DNA from: Fidelibacterota bacterium | GTDB lineage: Bacteria > Fidelibacterota > Marinisomatia > SCGC-AAA003-L08 > TS1B11 | Length of the DNA: 47,692 nucleotides | Assembly: GCA_004124875.1 (NCBI GenBank) | Contig: SCKJ01000012.1 | Location: 1 to 47,692 of the forward strand | Direction of reading: 5' to 3' | Part shown: in pieces, positions 6,169-15,849 of the stretch | Position numbering within the stretch: the stretch's first letter is position 1 | Layout of the letters: each line of letters begins with the position of its first letter | The notes under the pieces: model-generated | What the model saw: only the letters and a program-made list of their open reading frames with translations | What the model was told of the DNA's origin: nothing | Databases searched by the model: none | Program-made: the position numbers and the translations under genes

Positions 6169-7701
6169 ATGGAAGCGCTCCAACAGCATTACCGGGAGGC
6201 TCTGGCCGCGCGCATTGACGCCCTTGAAACGGCCCGGAGTTCGCACATTGACGGGGATACCGATGCCCTCGAATCGATCAAAAGGGTGGCGCATACCTTA
6301 AAGGGGTCAGGCGGCACCTTCGGCTTTCCGGAAATAACCGCGGCCGCGGAAGCGGTGGGGCTGGCCGGATCCGGCGCCTTGGTGGAGAAAGTCGACACCC
6401 TGCTGGCCATATTGCATGAAGTGATGCAGGGTGGAGAAGCCAGGTTGCACGAACTGCTCGTCATCGAGGATGAACCGGTTGCGGCCAAAATTTTGCAAAC
6501 CCGGCTTGAACAAAACGGCTACCTCGTGCACATGGCCAAGACCGGCGCCGAGGCGGAGGCGCTGCTGGAGCAGGAGCAGATATCGCTGGTCCTGCTCGAC
6601 TTGATCTTGCCCGATATGGATGGGCGAAATTTCCTGGTCAAGTTGCGCGAAAGGCCCAAGTACGCCGCGCTCCCGCTAATGGTCACCTCCGGGCAGAGCG
6701 GTTCGACGACCAAAGCGGAATGTTTTGCCCTGGGAGCGGACGGCTTTTTCGAGAAGCCCCTCGACTTGGACACGCTCATGGCCGCGGTGGCCGCAAAACT
6801 GCAAAGATCGGGGGAAATCATCCGGGAAGCCCGCACCGATCCGCTGACCCAGCTGCCCAACCGGGCGGCTTTGCACGAAGCGTTCCAGCGGGCCCAGTCC
6901 GCTGCCGTCCGCTCGCATGAGAGCATGGCCCTGGCCATTTTGGACATCGATCATTTCAAGGCCGTTAATGATACCCATGGTCATGCCACGGGTGACAAGG
7001 TGCTGAGGCGAGTGGCGGAACTGCTCGTGGAGACGGCCCGCCAAACCGATATGGTGGCGCGCTGGGGAGGCGAAGAATTTGTCATCCTGTATCCCAAGGC
7101 GACCCAATCCGGCGCTTCCCAGGCGCTGGACAAATCGCTGCTAATCTTTCGCTCGGAATCCTTCAGCGGTGAAGAGGGCGAATCCTTTAACGTCTCTTTC
7201 TCGGCCGGCGTTGTGGAAGTGGAGAAATCCGCCACTCTGGAGGAAGCCGTCGCCGAGGCGGACCATCTGCTGTATTTAGCCAAAGAGAGCGGCCGTAACC
7301 GGGTGCTGACACATCAGAGCGCAGTTGTTCCGGCAGTGAAAAAAGTGCTGCTGGCTGAAGACGACGATATTGTGGCCAGCGTGGTCAAGAGCCACCTTGA
7401 GCGGGACGGTTTTGAGATCGTCCATTTTCTTGATGGAGCCGAAGCGCTTCGGGCGGCAGCGGAGCTCGAGGTTAAACTGGCCATACTGGACATAAAAATG
7501 CCTGGTTTGGACGGTTTTCAGCTGCTTGCGAGCCTTCGCAAAATGCCGGCCTACCAGGATATTCCCATCGTTATTTTGACTTCGATGGGCAGTGAGGAAG
7601 ATATTGTGCGCGGCTTCAAGCTGGGGGCTGATGATTACATCATGAAGCCTTTTTCCCCGGTGGAACTGCTGGCCAGAATTCGGCGGCTCGTTAAAAGCTG
7701 A
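6169..7701 (+). CDS. Hpt-REC-GGDEF-REC diguanylate cyclase response regulator
   Basis: A 510-residue soluble signalling protein. Residues about 1-95 form an Hpt domain with phospho-acceptor His42 in AHTLKGSGG. Residues about 97-212 form a receiver with Asp144 in LLDLILPDMDG. Residues about 223-382 form a GGDEF cyclase with active-site motif GGEEF (300-304) and an RxxD product-inhibition site (RQTD, 291-294) at the standard five-residue spacing. A second receiver at about 393-508 carries Asp441. It should make cyclic di-GMP under control of phosphorelay input and be feedback-inhibited. No histidine kinase is encoded nearby, so the donor is elsewhere. The start ATG at 6169 has only a weak upstream GGA. 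The next gene, an NtrC-type activator, follows after 220 bases. Confidence 0.9.
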   Translation: MEALQQHYREALAARIDALETARSSHIDGDTDALESIKRVAHTLKGSGGTFGFPEITAAAEAVGLAGSGALVEKVDTLLAILHEVMQGGEARLHELLVIEDEPVAAKILQTRLEQNGYLVHMAKTGAEAEALLEQEQISLVLLDLILPDMDGRNFLVKLRERPKYAALPLMVTSGQSGSTTKAECFALGADGFFEKPLDLDTLMAAVAAKLQRSGEIIREARTDPLTQLPNRAALHEAFQRAQSAAVRSHESMALAILDIDHFKAVNDTHGHATGDKVLRRVAELLVETARQTDMVARWGGEEFVILYPKATQSGASQALDKSLLIFRSESFSGEEGESFNVSFSAGVVEVEKSATLEEAVAEADHLLYLAKESGRNRVLTHQSAVVPAVKKVLLAEDDDIVASVVKSHLERDGFEIVHFLDGAEALRAAAELEVKLAILDIKMPGLDGFQLLASLRKMPAYQDIPIVILTSMGSEEDIVRGFKLGADDYIMKPFSPVELLARIRRLVKS

Positions 7702-7921
7702 TCTCGAATAGGGCGTCACTGTCCGTGCGGGAACAGAAATCGTATGAAGCGGTCAGTTGTTCATTTTTGACCGAATGGGGGTTACATTCATCGGCAATCA
7801 AAGTCAGTTCACTTCGTTTTTGAGATCGGAGGTGCAAATTGACCTTAATTACTGGTACCACTGATCTGACGGCACCGTAAGATACCTGTTACAATCGTGG
7901 CATTGAGATGGGGGTGGATGA

Positions 7922-9307
7922 ATGCGGATCGCCATTATTGACGATGACAGCACGATCCTGGAATGGTTCGTGACCCTGCTGAAGCAGGATGGTCATGAAC
8001 TGTTTACTGCGGGCGATGGTGAAGCCGGAGTCGAGGCGATCATTGAACATCAACCCGATGTTGCGCTTGTGGATCTGAAAATGCCCGGCATAGATGGGCT
8101 CGAGGTCACGCGCCAGGTACTTAAGGAAAACCCCAGCACAATCATCATCCTGATGACAGCCCATGCAACCATCAGCACAGCTGTTGAGGCGATGAAGCTG
8201 GGCGCCTCAGAATACCTCTCCAAGCCCCTGGACATTGACGAGGTGCGCATTGTGCTGCACAAAGCCGAAGAGAAAATTGCCCTCCTGCGGGAAAACAGAA
8301 CACTTAAAAAACAGATAGAGCAGATCGGCCGCAGTGAAGTGTTCGAGACGAAAGACCCGAACCTGACCAAGATTCTTCGAGAGGCTGGAAACGCCGCCAA
8401 GACCGATACGCCCATCCTGATTACCGGAGAGAATGGCACCGGCAAAGAGGTATTCGCAAAATATATTTTCAAACTCAGTAACCGGGCCAACAAGCAGTTC
8501 GTGGTGGTCAATTGCGCCGCGTTGTCCGAACAGCTGCTCGAAAGCGAACTGTTTGGTCACGCCAAGGGGGCCTTTACGGGCGCCATTGTGGATCATGCGG
8601 GTTACTTTGAAATCGCCGATGGCGGTACGATTTTTCTGGATGAAACCGGGGAACTGAGCCCAGCCATGCAGGTGCGGTTGCTGCGGGTGCTGCAGAGCGG
8701 CGAATACTCCCGGGTGGGAGAAACAAAAACGCGCAAAACCGACGTCAGGGTGCTGGCGGCAACCAACCGCGACTTGCACCAGCTGATCGAGGAAGAAAAA
8801 TTTCGCGAGGACTTCTACTACCGGATCAATGTCTTTGAGTTTAAGCTGCCTCCGCTTCGGGAGCGGCGCGAAGACATCATGCCCTATTTTGAAATGTTCA
8901 TCAAGGAATTTTGCCTGCAGATGAACAAGAAGGAGCCGGAAATCGATAAAGGGGTCGAGGAAATACTACTCGGATACCGTTGGCCGGGCAACATTCGCGA
9001 GCTGAAAAACGTGGCTGAAAGGACCAGCATCCTGTACGATCCTGAAGTGGGAAAAATCACACGAGACCTGATCCCTGACCGCTTGATGTGGTCGGCGCCC
9101 GTAACCGGGGACGATGAGGAGCTCAAGGACTACAAAGCGGTGAAGGAAAACGTCGTCAGGGAATTTGAGCGGAGCTTTATCACCCGGCACCTGCGCAAGC
9201 AGAAAGGCAATATCGCCGCCACGGCGCGCGAAATTCAGGTCCATCCTGTCTTTTTAAGACAAAAAGTCGCAGCTTTGGGGATTGATCCCAAGGCCATTAA
9301 AAATTAG
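7922..9307 (+). CDS. NtrC-type sigma-54-dependent response regulator
   Basis: A 461-residue enhancer-binding activator with three parts. The receiver spans residues 1 to about 118, with acidic pocket residues in IIDDDS and phospho-acceptor Asp51 in LVDLKMPGIDG. The AAA+ ATPase spans about 145-385, with Walker A GENGTGKE (169-176), the sigma-54-contacting GAFTGA loop (216-221), Walker B GGTIFLDE (234-241) and an arginine-finger region PPLRERREDI. The C-terminal Fis-type helix-turn-helix is around GNIAATAREIQVHPVFLRQKVAALGI. The turn region is less canonical than most (VHPVFLRQKV where LSRxTLYxKL-type helices are usual), so its DNA target may be atypical. It should activate sigma-54 promoters on phosphorylation. 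No partner kinase is in view. Confidence 0.92.
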   Translation: MRIAIIDDDSTILEWFVTLLKQDGHELFTAGDGEAGVEAIIEHQPDVALVDLKMPGIDGLEVTRQVLKENPSTIIILMTAHATISTAVEAMKLGASEYLSKPLDIDEVRIVLHKAEEKIALLRENRTLKKQIEQIGRSEVFETKDPNLTKILREAGNAAKTDTPILITGENGTGKEVFAKYIFKLSNRANKQFVVVNCAALSEQLLESELFGHAKGAFTGAIVDHAGYFEIADGGTIFLDETGELSPAMQVRLLRVLQSGEYSRVGETKTRKTDVRVLAATNRDLHQLIEEEKFREDFYYRINVFEFKLPPLRERREDIMPYFEMFIKEFCLQMNKKEPEIDKGVEEILLGYRWPGNIRELKNVAERTSILYDPEVGKITRDLIPDRLMWSAPVTGDDEELKDYKAVKENVVREFERSFITRHLRKQKGNIAATAREIQVHPVFLRQKVAALGIDPKAIKN

Positions 9308-9366
9308 CAGGCCAAAGCCTGATTAAAAATCTTATCGATAGAATTCGGAAAAACGGGCGTACCCCC

Positions 9367-11163
9367 ATGCAGTTTCGTTACAGGACGCTGAGCTTGCTGT
9401 TCCTGCTCATATCTTGCGGGCCCAATAAGGAGGCGATCATGTCGGCGCAGGCATATATTGATGAGTATACCTCGACACTGCTGGACCTCTACTATGCCTC
9501 CGCCCGGGCAGAGTGGGCGTCAAACACCCGGATTGTGGAGGGCGACACCACCAATGCCAGCCGAACCAATCGCGCCAATGAGGCCATGGCTCTCTTCACC
9601 GGCAGCAGCGGTAATATTGAGACGGCCCGCCGCTTCTTGAAAAACCGCCGGCAGCTGGAGCCGCTACAGGTGAAGCAGCTCGAGGGCATCCTCTACGCAG
9701 CGGCCAACAATCCCCAAACGGTGCCCGACCTGGTGAAGGCCCGCATCGCCGCTGAAACGGCGCAGGTCGAAAAGCTGTACGGCTTCGAATTTCATATTGA
9801 TGGTGGCTCCGTTTCCACCAACGAAATAGATGATATTTTGAGAACCTCGGATGACCTGCAGGAGCGGCTGGCGGCATGGTCGGCCTCCAAAGAGGTGGGG
9901 CCGGAGCTGCGCGCAGGCCTTGTAAATCTGGTTCGTCTGCGCAACGGCACCGTGCAGGCGCTGGGGTACGACGATTATTTCCAGTATCAGGTGAGCAACT
10001 ACGGGCTCTCTACCGGTGAGATGGTCGACATGATGGACAAGTTTAATCGCGAGCTGCGTCCGCTCTACCGTGAACTGCATACGTTCTACCGCTACGGGTT
10101 GGCTGAAAAATATGGGGCTGAGGTGCCCGACTTGATTCCCGCCCATTGGCTCCCCAACCGGTGGGGTCAGGATTGGGCTGCGTTGGTCTCTGTCGAAGGC
10201 TTCGACCTCAATGCCGCCCTCGAACAAAAAAGCGCCGAGTGGCTGGTTAAACAGGCTGAGCGCTTTTATGTGAGCCTGGGATATCCCCAACTGCCACAGG
10301 TATTTTGGGAAAAATCGTCCCTCTATCCCCTGCCTGAAGGGGCGGCCTACAAGAAAAACAATCACGCCTCAGCCTGGCATCTGGACCTGGACGGCGATAT
10401 CCGCTCACTCATGAGTGTGGAGCCCAACAGTGACTGGTATGAGACTGTCCATCATGAGCTGGGCCATATCTACTATTATATGGCCTACACCAACGAAAAC
10501 GTCCCGCCGCTGCTGCGCGAGGGGGCCAACCGGGGCTACCATGAAGCCGTCGGTAGCCTCATGGGGCTGGCCGCCACGCAAAAGCCGTTCATCCAGGGCA
10601 TTGGCCTTGATGTAGGAGCGGGCGAGGTTGATCAGATTCAGACTTTGCTGAAAGAGGCCCTCAATCATGTCGTGTTTATCCCCTGGTCGTCCGGCGTCAT
10701 GACCTACTTCGAGAAAGATCTTTACGAAGGACCTTTGCCGGAAGAGGAGTACAACCGGCACTGGTGGGATTTAAAAGCAAAGTTCCAGGGCATCGCCCCG
10801 CCCATGGAGCGCGACGAATCTTACACCGACGCCGCCACGAAGACCCACATCAACAACGATGCCGCACAATACTATGATTATGCTGTTTCCGTCATCCTGC
10901 TTTTCCAGCTCCATAGCCATATTGCCGCGGAGATCCTCCACCAGGACCCCCACGCTACGAATTATTTCGGCAGCGTCGAGACGGGAAAATTTCTGTGGTC
11001 CATTATGAAGACAGGTTCAAGCGGGGACTGGCAGGGACTGCTTAAGGAAAAGACCGGAAAAGATTTAAGCGCTCAGGCCATGCTCGACTATTTTGAGCCG
11101 CTGTACGAATGGCTGCGGGAACAAAATGCCGGCCGTTCCTATACCCTGCCAGATTTGGACTGA
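9367..11163 (+). CDS. M2-family (ACE-like) zinc peptidase, lipoprotein
   Basis: A 598-residue peptidyl-dipeptidase-like enzyme of MEROPS family M2, which releases C-terminal dipeptides from peptides. The zinc site is complete: HELGH (His363, Glu364, His367) and Glu393 in REGANRGYHEA, a close match to the ACE layout. The N-terminus is a lipoprotein signal with LLISC (Cys17), so it should be anchored facing the periplasm or outside. The segment EWLREQN near the C-terminus closes the family fold. It starts 60 bases after the NtrC-type gene and ends 12 bases before the converging TPR gene. It likely acts with the other exported peptidases in this window on incoming peptides. Confidence 0.92.
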   Translation: MQFRYRTLSLLFLLISCGPNKEAIMSAQAYIDEYTSTLLDLYYASARAEWASNTRIVEGDTTNASRTNRANEAMALFTGSSGNIETARRFLKNRRQLEPLQVKQLEGILYAAANNPQTVPDLVKARIAAETAQVEKLYGFEFHIDGGSVSTNEIDDILRTSDDLQERLAAWSASKEVGPELRAGLVNLVRLRNGTVQALGYDDYFQYQVSNYGLSTGEMVDMMDKFNRELRPLYRELHTFYRYGLAEKYGAEVPDLIPAHWLPNRWGQDWAALVSVEGFDLNAALEQKSAEWLVKQAERFYVSLGYPQLPQVFWEKSSLYPLPEGAAYKKNNHASAWHLDLDGDIRSLMSVEPNSDWYETVHHELGHIYYYMAYTNENVPPLLREGANRGYHEAVGSLMGLAATQKPFIQGIGLDVGAGEVDQIQTLLKEALNHVVFIPWSSGVMTYFEKDLYEGPLPEEEYNRHWWDLKAKFQGIAPPMERDESYTDAATKTHINNDAAQYYDYAVSVILLFQLHSHIAAEILHQDPHATNYFGSVETGKFLWSIMKTGSSGDWQGLLKEKTGKDLSAQAMLDYFEPLYEWLREQNAGRSYTLPDLD

Positions 11164-11175
11164 TCCTCGGAGCGC

Positions 11176-12648
11176 TCAACGGTTTGCGCGGCGAATGGCA
11201 TCGGCGCGGATAAGGGCGTAGGGCTCGCTGTCCCTGTTCCAGGTAGCCACCTTTTTCATCAACGATTCCGATAGCGCATCGCTGCCAACTCTCTGGTAGG
11301 CCAGGGCCAGGTGGTAAACGTCGTACGGGCTATGCATATTGCTCAGTTCCAGGTGATTGATGGCAGTGACAAACTTCCCCTGATGTAAATCAATTTTCCC
11401 TTGGGCGAGATGATACAGCGCCATTAATTGCGGATTGTCTGCCTGCTGTATCGACTGAAGCAGCAGCGCCGACTGCCGGTTGGCCAGGGCATAATCTTTT
11501 TGACCGGCTGCAAGCGCCGTCCGGCCAATCAATATTCGACGCTTCCAGCTCAGTTTTGAGTACCCCGGCATTTTCGCGGCATTGACCGTTGTTTGTGCCG
11601 CTTCGAGGGCTGCCTCGGCCTGCTCATAGTCAGTCAATCCTATGCTGATCAATGAGCGCAGGAGTTCATAGCTTGCTTGCAATCCGGGGTACTCTAACTC
11701 AGCTGCCTGTCGAATGGCCTCCCGGCAAGCGTCAAGCGCAGCTCCCTGCTTGCGCTCATACAGGTACGATCTCACCACGGCGCCCCAGCCGGCAATTTTG
11801 CCTCTGTGGATGGACGCCATCTCAATCGATTTCAACATGGCCTTGCGGCCCTCCTCGTACCGGTGTCCCCATACTAGATTGATGCCGATATTCCGCTGCG
11901 CCAGCACAAACGTGGAATCGAGCGCCACGGCACGGGCGTAGTAGTTAACCGCCTCTTCGTGGCGTCCCGCTTTCATAAACAGGTCGCCTATGGAGTTGTA
12001 CGGGTTGGGTTGATCAGGGAGCAGCTCGAGCTGCTCGCGGAACACCGATTCAGCCTTGCCCAAGTCGCCGGTATCAATGTAGAGGTAACCCAGAGTGTTG
12101 AGTGTCGGGGGAAAGAGCGGGGCGTTGGTCCGGGAACGGTTGAGCCACTCACTCGCCATCTCCAGGTCATCCAGATCAACATAGTAATAGAGACCGGCGA
12201 AATAACTGGCGCGGCTGTCGTAGGGATGCAATTTGGAAACCTTGCTCATCATCTTAACTGCCAATTTTGGGTTGCCTCGGGCCCGGGCCACCACCGCCTG
12301 GATAAACAGCTGCTCTGCCGCTGAAGCTGACCTGCTCAGTTCCTGCGCGCGTTCCAGCGCCTCACCTCGCAGCGCAGCGGTAGGGGCGGCGAGTCCCAGG
12401 TAGGTGTGTGCCATGGCAAACTCGGGATCCAGCTGCAAGGCCATGTCGAGCAGTTCGCGGGCGGCCCAGATATGGAAGTTTTCATACTGCCATCGCGCTT
12501 CCAGGAACTTGGTCCGTGCTTCTACCGAGCGCGTTGTAAGGGTCATTTCTCCCGGCAGGCTGCGGGTGCACGCGAAGGCGGCGATCATCATGAGGACGGC
12601 GGTGAGACGCGCGATGCTGCCCGATGGGACGCGACCCATCTTAATCAT
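11176..12648 (-). CDS. TPR-repeat lipoprotein
   Basis: A 490-residue protein that begins with a lipoprotein signal (MMIAAFAC, lipobox Cys about residue 27). The rest is largely helical tetratricopeptide-type repeats. Clear ones include the segment with LNTLGYLYIDTGDLGKAESV and the one with YNSIGDLFMKAGRHEEAVNY (residues about 185-240), with weaker ones on either side. No catalytic motif is visible. TPR lipoproteins serve as protein-interaction scaffolds in the periplasm. It converges on the M2 peptidase with a 12-base gap and lies upstream of nothing obvious on its own strand. An ATG at 12639 is an alternative start. Confidence 0.8.
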   Translation of the reverse strand: MIKMGRVPSGSIARLTAVLMMIAAFACTRSLPGEMTLTTRSVEARTKFLEARWQYENFHIWAARELLDMALQLDPEFAMAHTYLGLAAPTAALRGEALERAQELSRSASAAEQLFIQAVVARARGNPKLAVKMMSKVSKLHPYDSRASYFAGLYYYVDLDDLEMASEWLNRSRTNAPLFPPTLNTLGYLYIDTGDLGKAESVFREQLELLPDQPNPYNSIGDLFMKAGRHEEAVNYYARAVALDSTFVLAQRNIGINLVWGHRYEEGRKAMLKSIEMASIHRGKIAGWGAVVRSYLYERKQGAALDACREAIRQAAELEYPGLQASYELLRSLISIGLTDYEQAEAALEAAQTTVNAAKMPGYSKLSWKRRILIGRTALAAGQKDYALANRQSALLLQSIQQADNPQLMALYHLAQGKIDLHQGKFVTAINHLELSNMHSPYDVYHLALAYQRVGSDALSESLMKKVATWNRDSEPYALIRADAIRRANR

Positions 12649-12752
12649 CGGCGCGCTTGATATTTCGAGGTGGCATAACCGGAATCGCGGACATGGCTGG
12701 AAAAGTACGTGAAGGATGCCGCCAAATCAAAGCGATACTCCCCCGCCGCCAG

Positions 12753-13484
12753 TCATTTTTCAGCATGCGGATCATTGGCCATCAGGTTTCGCAGCAGTTC
12801 TTCACCCTTAGCGGCCGATTTGGCGTACCAGCGCAATTTCAGCCTCAGCAGTTCCTCCTCCGCGAGCCTCCAGTGCAGGCTCGAATCATGCAGCCGGGCA
12901 GTGAGGCTCTGCAAGACGATCGCGACGCTCACTGACAGGTTATAGCTGCGGCTGAAGCCGAACATGGGGATGCCCACGGTGTAATCGGCGAGACCGGCGA
13001 GTTCGGGGGAGAGCCCTGTCTCCTCATTGCCGAACAGCAGCGCCAGCGGGTCATCAAGCGGGAGGGTCTGGGGGGTAAAACCGTTGGCGCCAGGCATCAG
13101 GGCCGCCAGCCGGTAACCCTTATCCCGCAGAGCGCCGGGGCACGTCTGGGTGGGTTCGCCGGTATCGGGACCGTAGCGGAAAATATCGACCCACTTGGAC
13201 GCGCCCTGAGTGACCGCTTTATTGATCTTGAAGGTGTTGTGCCCCTCAATAACATGCAGGTCCTGAACACCCAGCAGGTCGCACGTGCGGATGGTGGCAC
13301 TGGCATTTTGGCTCTGGTATATATCCTCCAGCACAACCGTCAGGTAGCGGGTGCGCCAGTTGAGGCTGCGCTCGATCAAGGTCCGCTTTCCAACGGTGAC
13401 GTAGGCCGATAACTGGCCGATAAGCGCCTTTGCCCGCTGCGGCGAAAGTTCGCGCGTCAGTTCCGGTGAGATTCCCAGTTGCAC
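12753..13484 (-). CDS. trmH: SPOUT-class RNA 2'-O-methyltransferase, TrmH type
   Basis: A protein of about 243 residues with the three SPOUT-knot motifs in order: motif 1 NASATIRTCDLLGV, motif 2 LLFGNEETGLSPEL and motif 3 IPMFGFSRSYNLSVSVAI. The N-terminal LSPQRAKALIGQL... and C-terminal extensions fit TrmH, which methylates the 2'-hydroxyl of G18 in tRNA, better than the rRNA methyltransferase RlmB. Transfer to RNA other than tRNA cannot be excluded. No ATG lies in the expected region. I chose the GTG at 13484, 16 bases after the M64 peptidase stop. The frame stays open far upstream, but that part lies inside the M64 gene and is not protein-like. No strong ribosome-binding site precedes the GTG. 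Confidence 0.82.
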   Translation of the reverse strand: MQLGISPELTRELSPQRAKALIGQLSAYVTVGKRTLIERSLNWRTRYLTVVLEDIYQSQNASATIRTCDLLGVQDLHVIEGHNTFKINKAVTQGASKWVDIFRYGPDTGEPTQTCPGALRDKGYRLAALMPGANGFTPQTLPLDDPLALLFGNEETGLSPELAGLADYTVGIPMFGFSRSYNLSVSVAIVLQSLTARLHDSSLHWRLAEEELLRLKLRWYAKSAAKGEELLRNLMANDPHAEK

Positions 13485-13500
13485 GGGGGGCGCAATTCGA

Positions 13501-14910
13501 CTAGCGGATATAACTGTCGATGCGCTGTTCAATGGCCCGGCTGCAGACCTGGCAAAACCGGGAGTAGCGGGTAAACATGATGCAGTTGGCCTCGGGCCGG
13601 TAGAGTCCCTGGCCCTGATACTGGGCGCCTTCGAAGGCCCCCACGCTGCCGAAGTACGGCTCCGCGGCCAGCAGGGGATCGAGCCGCTCCTGCTGCTCCT
13701 TGAACAACGCCTCCAGGTCCGATTCCGGCGCCCCGGCCGAGCGCAACGCGACCCTGCGCCGCTGGTATTCATTCGCCAGGGTATCATAGGCCGCCTGATC
13801 CCACGGCGTGGGCAACGGCGTCGACTTATCGACCGAGGCCCGCCATTTGAGCAGCTCAGGATTCAGCAGGGCTGTAATGTTGGGCGCCCACGGTTCCACC
13901 CCCTTGGCATCGAAGCTCAAGTAAGCGACGCTGGAAGAGTAATACTCATCCCCCAGACCTGCAAACGAATGGCCGAATTCATGGATCACCACATAAGCGC
14001 TTTGCTCATTATGGGCCGCCGATGTCGCATAGAGGTTGTAAATGCCGCCGCCGCCGTATTTATCGGAATTGGCAATCATAATGATGGCGTCATAGGGCGC
14101 CTGGGCGGCAATATCGCGGACGGCCGAGTTGGCGTAGGTGAGCATGTAGCGCTCCGAGTCCAGCGCATTGTAACTCAGCGCCAACGGGGAATCGCGCCAA
14201 ACGCCCGACCGGGGGCGGCTGACACCGGCCTGGGCAGCCGGCAGATCGATGGCGCGCACGTTAAAATCGCTTTTGCGCGACCGGAACGGCTCCGTGCTGA
14301 ACAGGCGCTCCATGAGCTGTTGCACATCCTTGTGGAACAGCCGCCGGTCCTTTTTGCGGTAGCCGTCACCCAGGACCAGAATATCCACTTTATCTGCAGG
14401 GGGTCCATTTTCAAACAGCACCCAGACTTTGCCGCGCGGCGTGATGCTGGCCCGGTTGACCTGCCTGCTTCCCGGATCAATGGCCACCTGGTAGACCTGG
14501 CGGAAGCGATTATCAGCATCCCGCTTCCTGATGGTGAGTTTTACCGGCCGCCGTGGCTCGGGAAAGCGCAACGTTTCCGAGAAGCTGCGCCAGATGCTGT
14601 CTGCCGCTTCCTGAGTGGTCTCCCACTCTCCATAAATGGAGGCGAACCCTTCGGCAAAGAGCAGCGCTCCAGTGGCGGCATCGCTGATTTCATAGCGATA
14701 CGGCCCCAGCGTTGACCTGGGGGCCAGTTCTGCGCGCCGCCCGGGCCACTCCCCCTCCACCTTGATCTGCTCCAGGGCATAATGCTCTTGTGTAGCGATG
14801 CCGCTGTGCTGGTAATCGACGCGCATAGTCTGGCCTGTGAAGTGCGATTTGAACGAAGGCCCTTGCCCACTTAGCAGAGATACGGCCAGCAGCAAAGTTG
14901 TGATTCGCAT
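13501..14910 (-). CDS. M64-family (IgA peptidase-type) secreted metallopeptidase
   Basis: A 469-residue member of peptidase family M64. The catalytic zinc motif is HEFGHSFAGLGDEY, with His310, Glu311 and His314 and the family's downstream GDEY. The N-terminal half contains the conserved segment DKVDILVLGDGY. Residues 1-16 form a short signal peptide (TTLLLAVSLLSG), so the enzyme is exported. The family was named for a clostridial IgA protease but is common in environmental Bacteroidetes-like bacteria with no host, so general proteolysis is likelier here. It ends 16 bases before trmH on the same strand and could be co-transcribed with it. The preceding intergenic gap is about 100 bases. Confidence 0.88.
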   Translation of the reverse strand: MRITTLLLAVSLLSGQGPSFKSHFTGQTMRVDYQHSGIATQEHYALEQIKVEGEWPGRRAELAPRSTLGPYRYEISDAATGALLFAEGFASIYGEWETTQEAADSIWRSFSETLRFPEPRRPVKLTIRKRDADNRFRQVYQVAIDPGSRQVNRASITPRGKVWVLFENGPPADKVDILVLGDGYRKKDRRLFHKDVQQLMERLFSTEPFRSRKSDFNVRAIDLPAAQAGVSRPRSGVWRDSPLALSYNALDSERYMLTYANSAVRDIAAQAPYDAIIMIANSDKYGGGGIYNLYATSAAHNEQSAYVVIHEFGHSFAGLGDEYYSSSVAYLSFDAKGVEPWAPNITALLNPELLKWRASVDKSTPLPTPWDQAAYDTLANEYQRRRVALRSAGAPESDLEALFKEQQERLDPLLAAEPYFGSVGAFEGAQYQGQGLYRPEANCIMFTRYSRFCQVCSRAIEQRIDSYIR

Positions 14911-15009
14911 GTGCCCCTCAACGGTTAGGGATGGAAGGTGTCCAAGCAGTATCAGACCAATTTACAGACATTCCTGGCGGCTGGGAGGGTATACCGGCCC
15001 ACCGGACGA

Positions 15010-15849
15010 CTACTGGATGGGGTAGCCCAGTTTGGTCAGGGTCGGCGCCAGAAAACTGTTGATCTCGGCGAGCTCGCCCATAGTGAGGTTTTCCTTATAG
15101 CGGCCCATGCGGACTTTGTGGTCGTCGCGGAACCAGAACGCCTGCTCCCGGGCCTGGTATGATCCAACCGTGTCATCCTGCAGGCGGCTGAGGAATGCGC
15201 TGGTTTCCGCACTGCTTTCCAGCTCCAGGAAATCGAGAAATTGGCCCAGGATTTTTTCCGGCTGAGTGAGCAGCGACTCGTAGCGCAGCAGCAAATGGAA
15301 TACGGAGGCCAGATCGGCCAGGGCGATCTCGGCAGCCTCCTGCCAGGCATGAGCGCAGCGCACCGCACCGGAATATTCGGAGAAGAAAGTATTCCACGAG
15401 GGCGGCTTCAGGTGCAGCCATTTTTCACCGCCGCAACCGGGCACCATGCTGCATGCCGCATCGCGGCCATCACGCACAAGATGAATGATACGGGCCTCAG
15501 GAAATATGGCCCGCAGGTACGGTATGCGCAGAACGTTGCGGGGGTTCTTCTCCAGCAGCAGCCGGTCCGGTGTCTGGCGCTCGGCAAACCAGGTCTGTAT
15601 GGCTTTGGCCACCTGCGGCGTGGCGTGCTCGGCGGTGAGCCGGTGGCTCGCGTTGATCCCGGCACCGCCAACTTCCCAGATCTGATGGACCTCGAAGAGG
15701 TAATCGACCTGCGGATGGGCGGCGATGAGCTCCCCCAGAATAGAGGAGCCCGACCGGGCCACACCGACAATGAAAGCGTTCCGCAATGGCGGAAGGTAGA
15801 GCTGGCGGGAGGGCAAACTCGAGGGCGGGGAGAAGGGAGCAGCTGGCAT
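15010..15849 (-). CDS. PAPS-dependent sulfotransferase family protein
   Basis: A 279-residue cytosolic sulfotransferase-like protein. The 5'-phosphosulfate loop is visible as VGVARSGSSILGEL (29-41). The 3'-phosphate site is IIHLVRDGRDAACSM (121-135), with conserved Arg and Asp. These enzymes move sulfate from PAPS to sugars, lipids or peptides; the acceptor cannot be inferred. It has no signal peptide or membrane segment. The ATG at 15849 lacks a good ribosome-binding site and the first 20 residues are proline- and serine-rich, so the start may be slightly off. It diverges from the 610-residue gene at 16052, with a 200-base promoter-bearing gap between them. No other sulfation gene is present. 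Confidence 0.8.
   Translation of the reverse strand: MPAAPFSPPSSLPSRQLYLPPLRNAFIVGVARSGSSILGELIAAHPQVDYLFEVHQIWEVGGAGINASHRLTAEHATPQVAKAIQTWFAERQTPDRLLLEKNPRNVLRIPYLRAIFPEARIIHLVRDGRDAACSMVPGCGGEKWLHLKPPSWNTFFSEYSGAVRCAHAWQEAAEIALADLASVFHLLLRYESLLTQPEKILGQFLDFLELESSAETSAFLSRLQDDTVGSYQAREQAFWFRDDHKVRMGRYKENLTMGELAEINSFLAPTLTKLGYPIQ

Noticed and set aside
13485..13787. Upstream extension of trmH to an ATG at 13787
   Set aside because: The added part overlaps the end of the M64 gene and translates to arginine-rich low-complexity sequence unlike any SPOUT enzyme.
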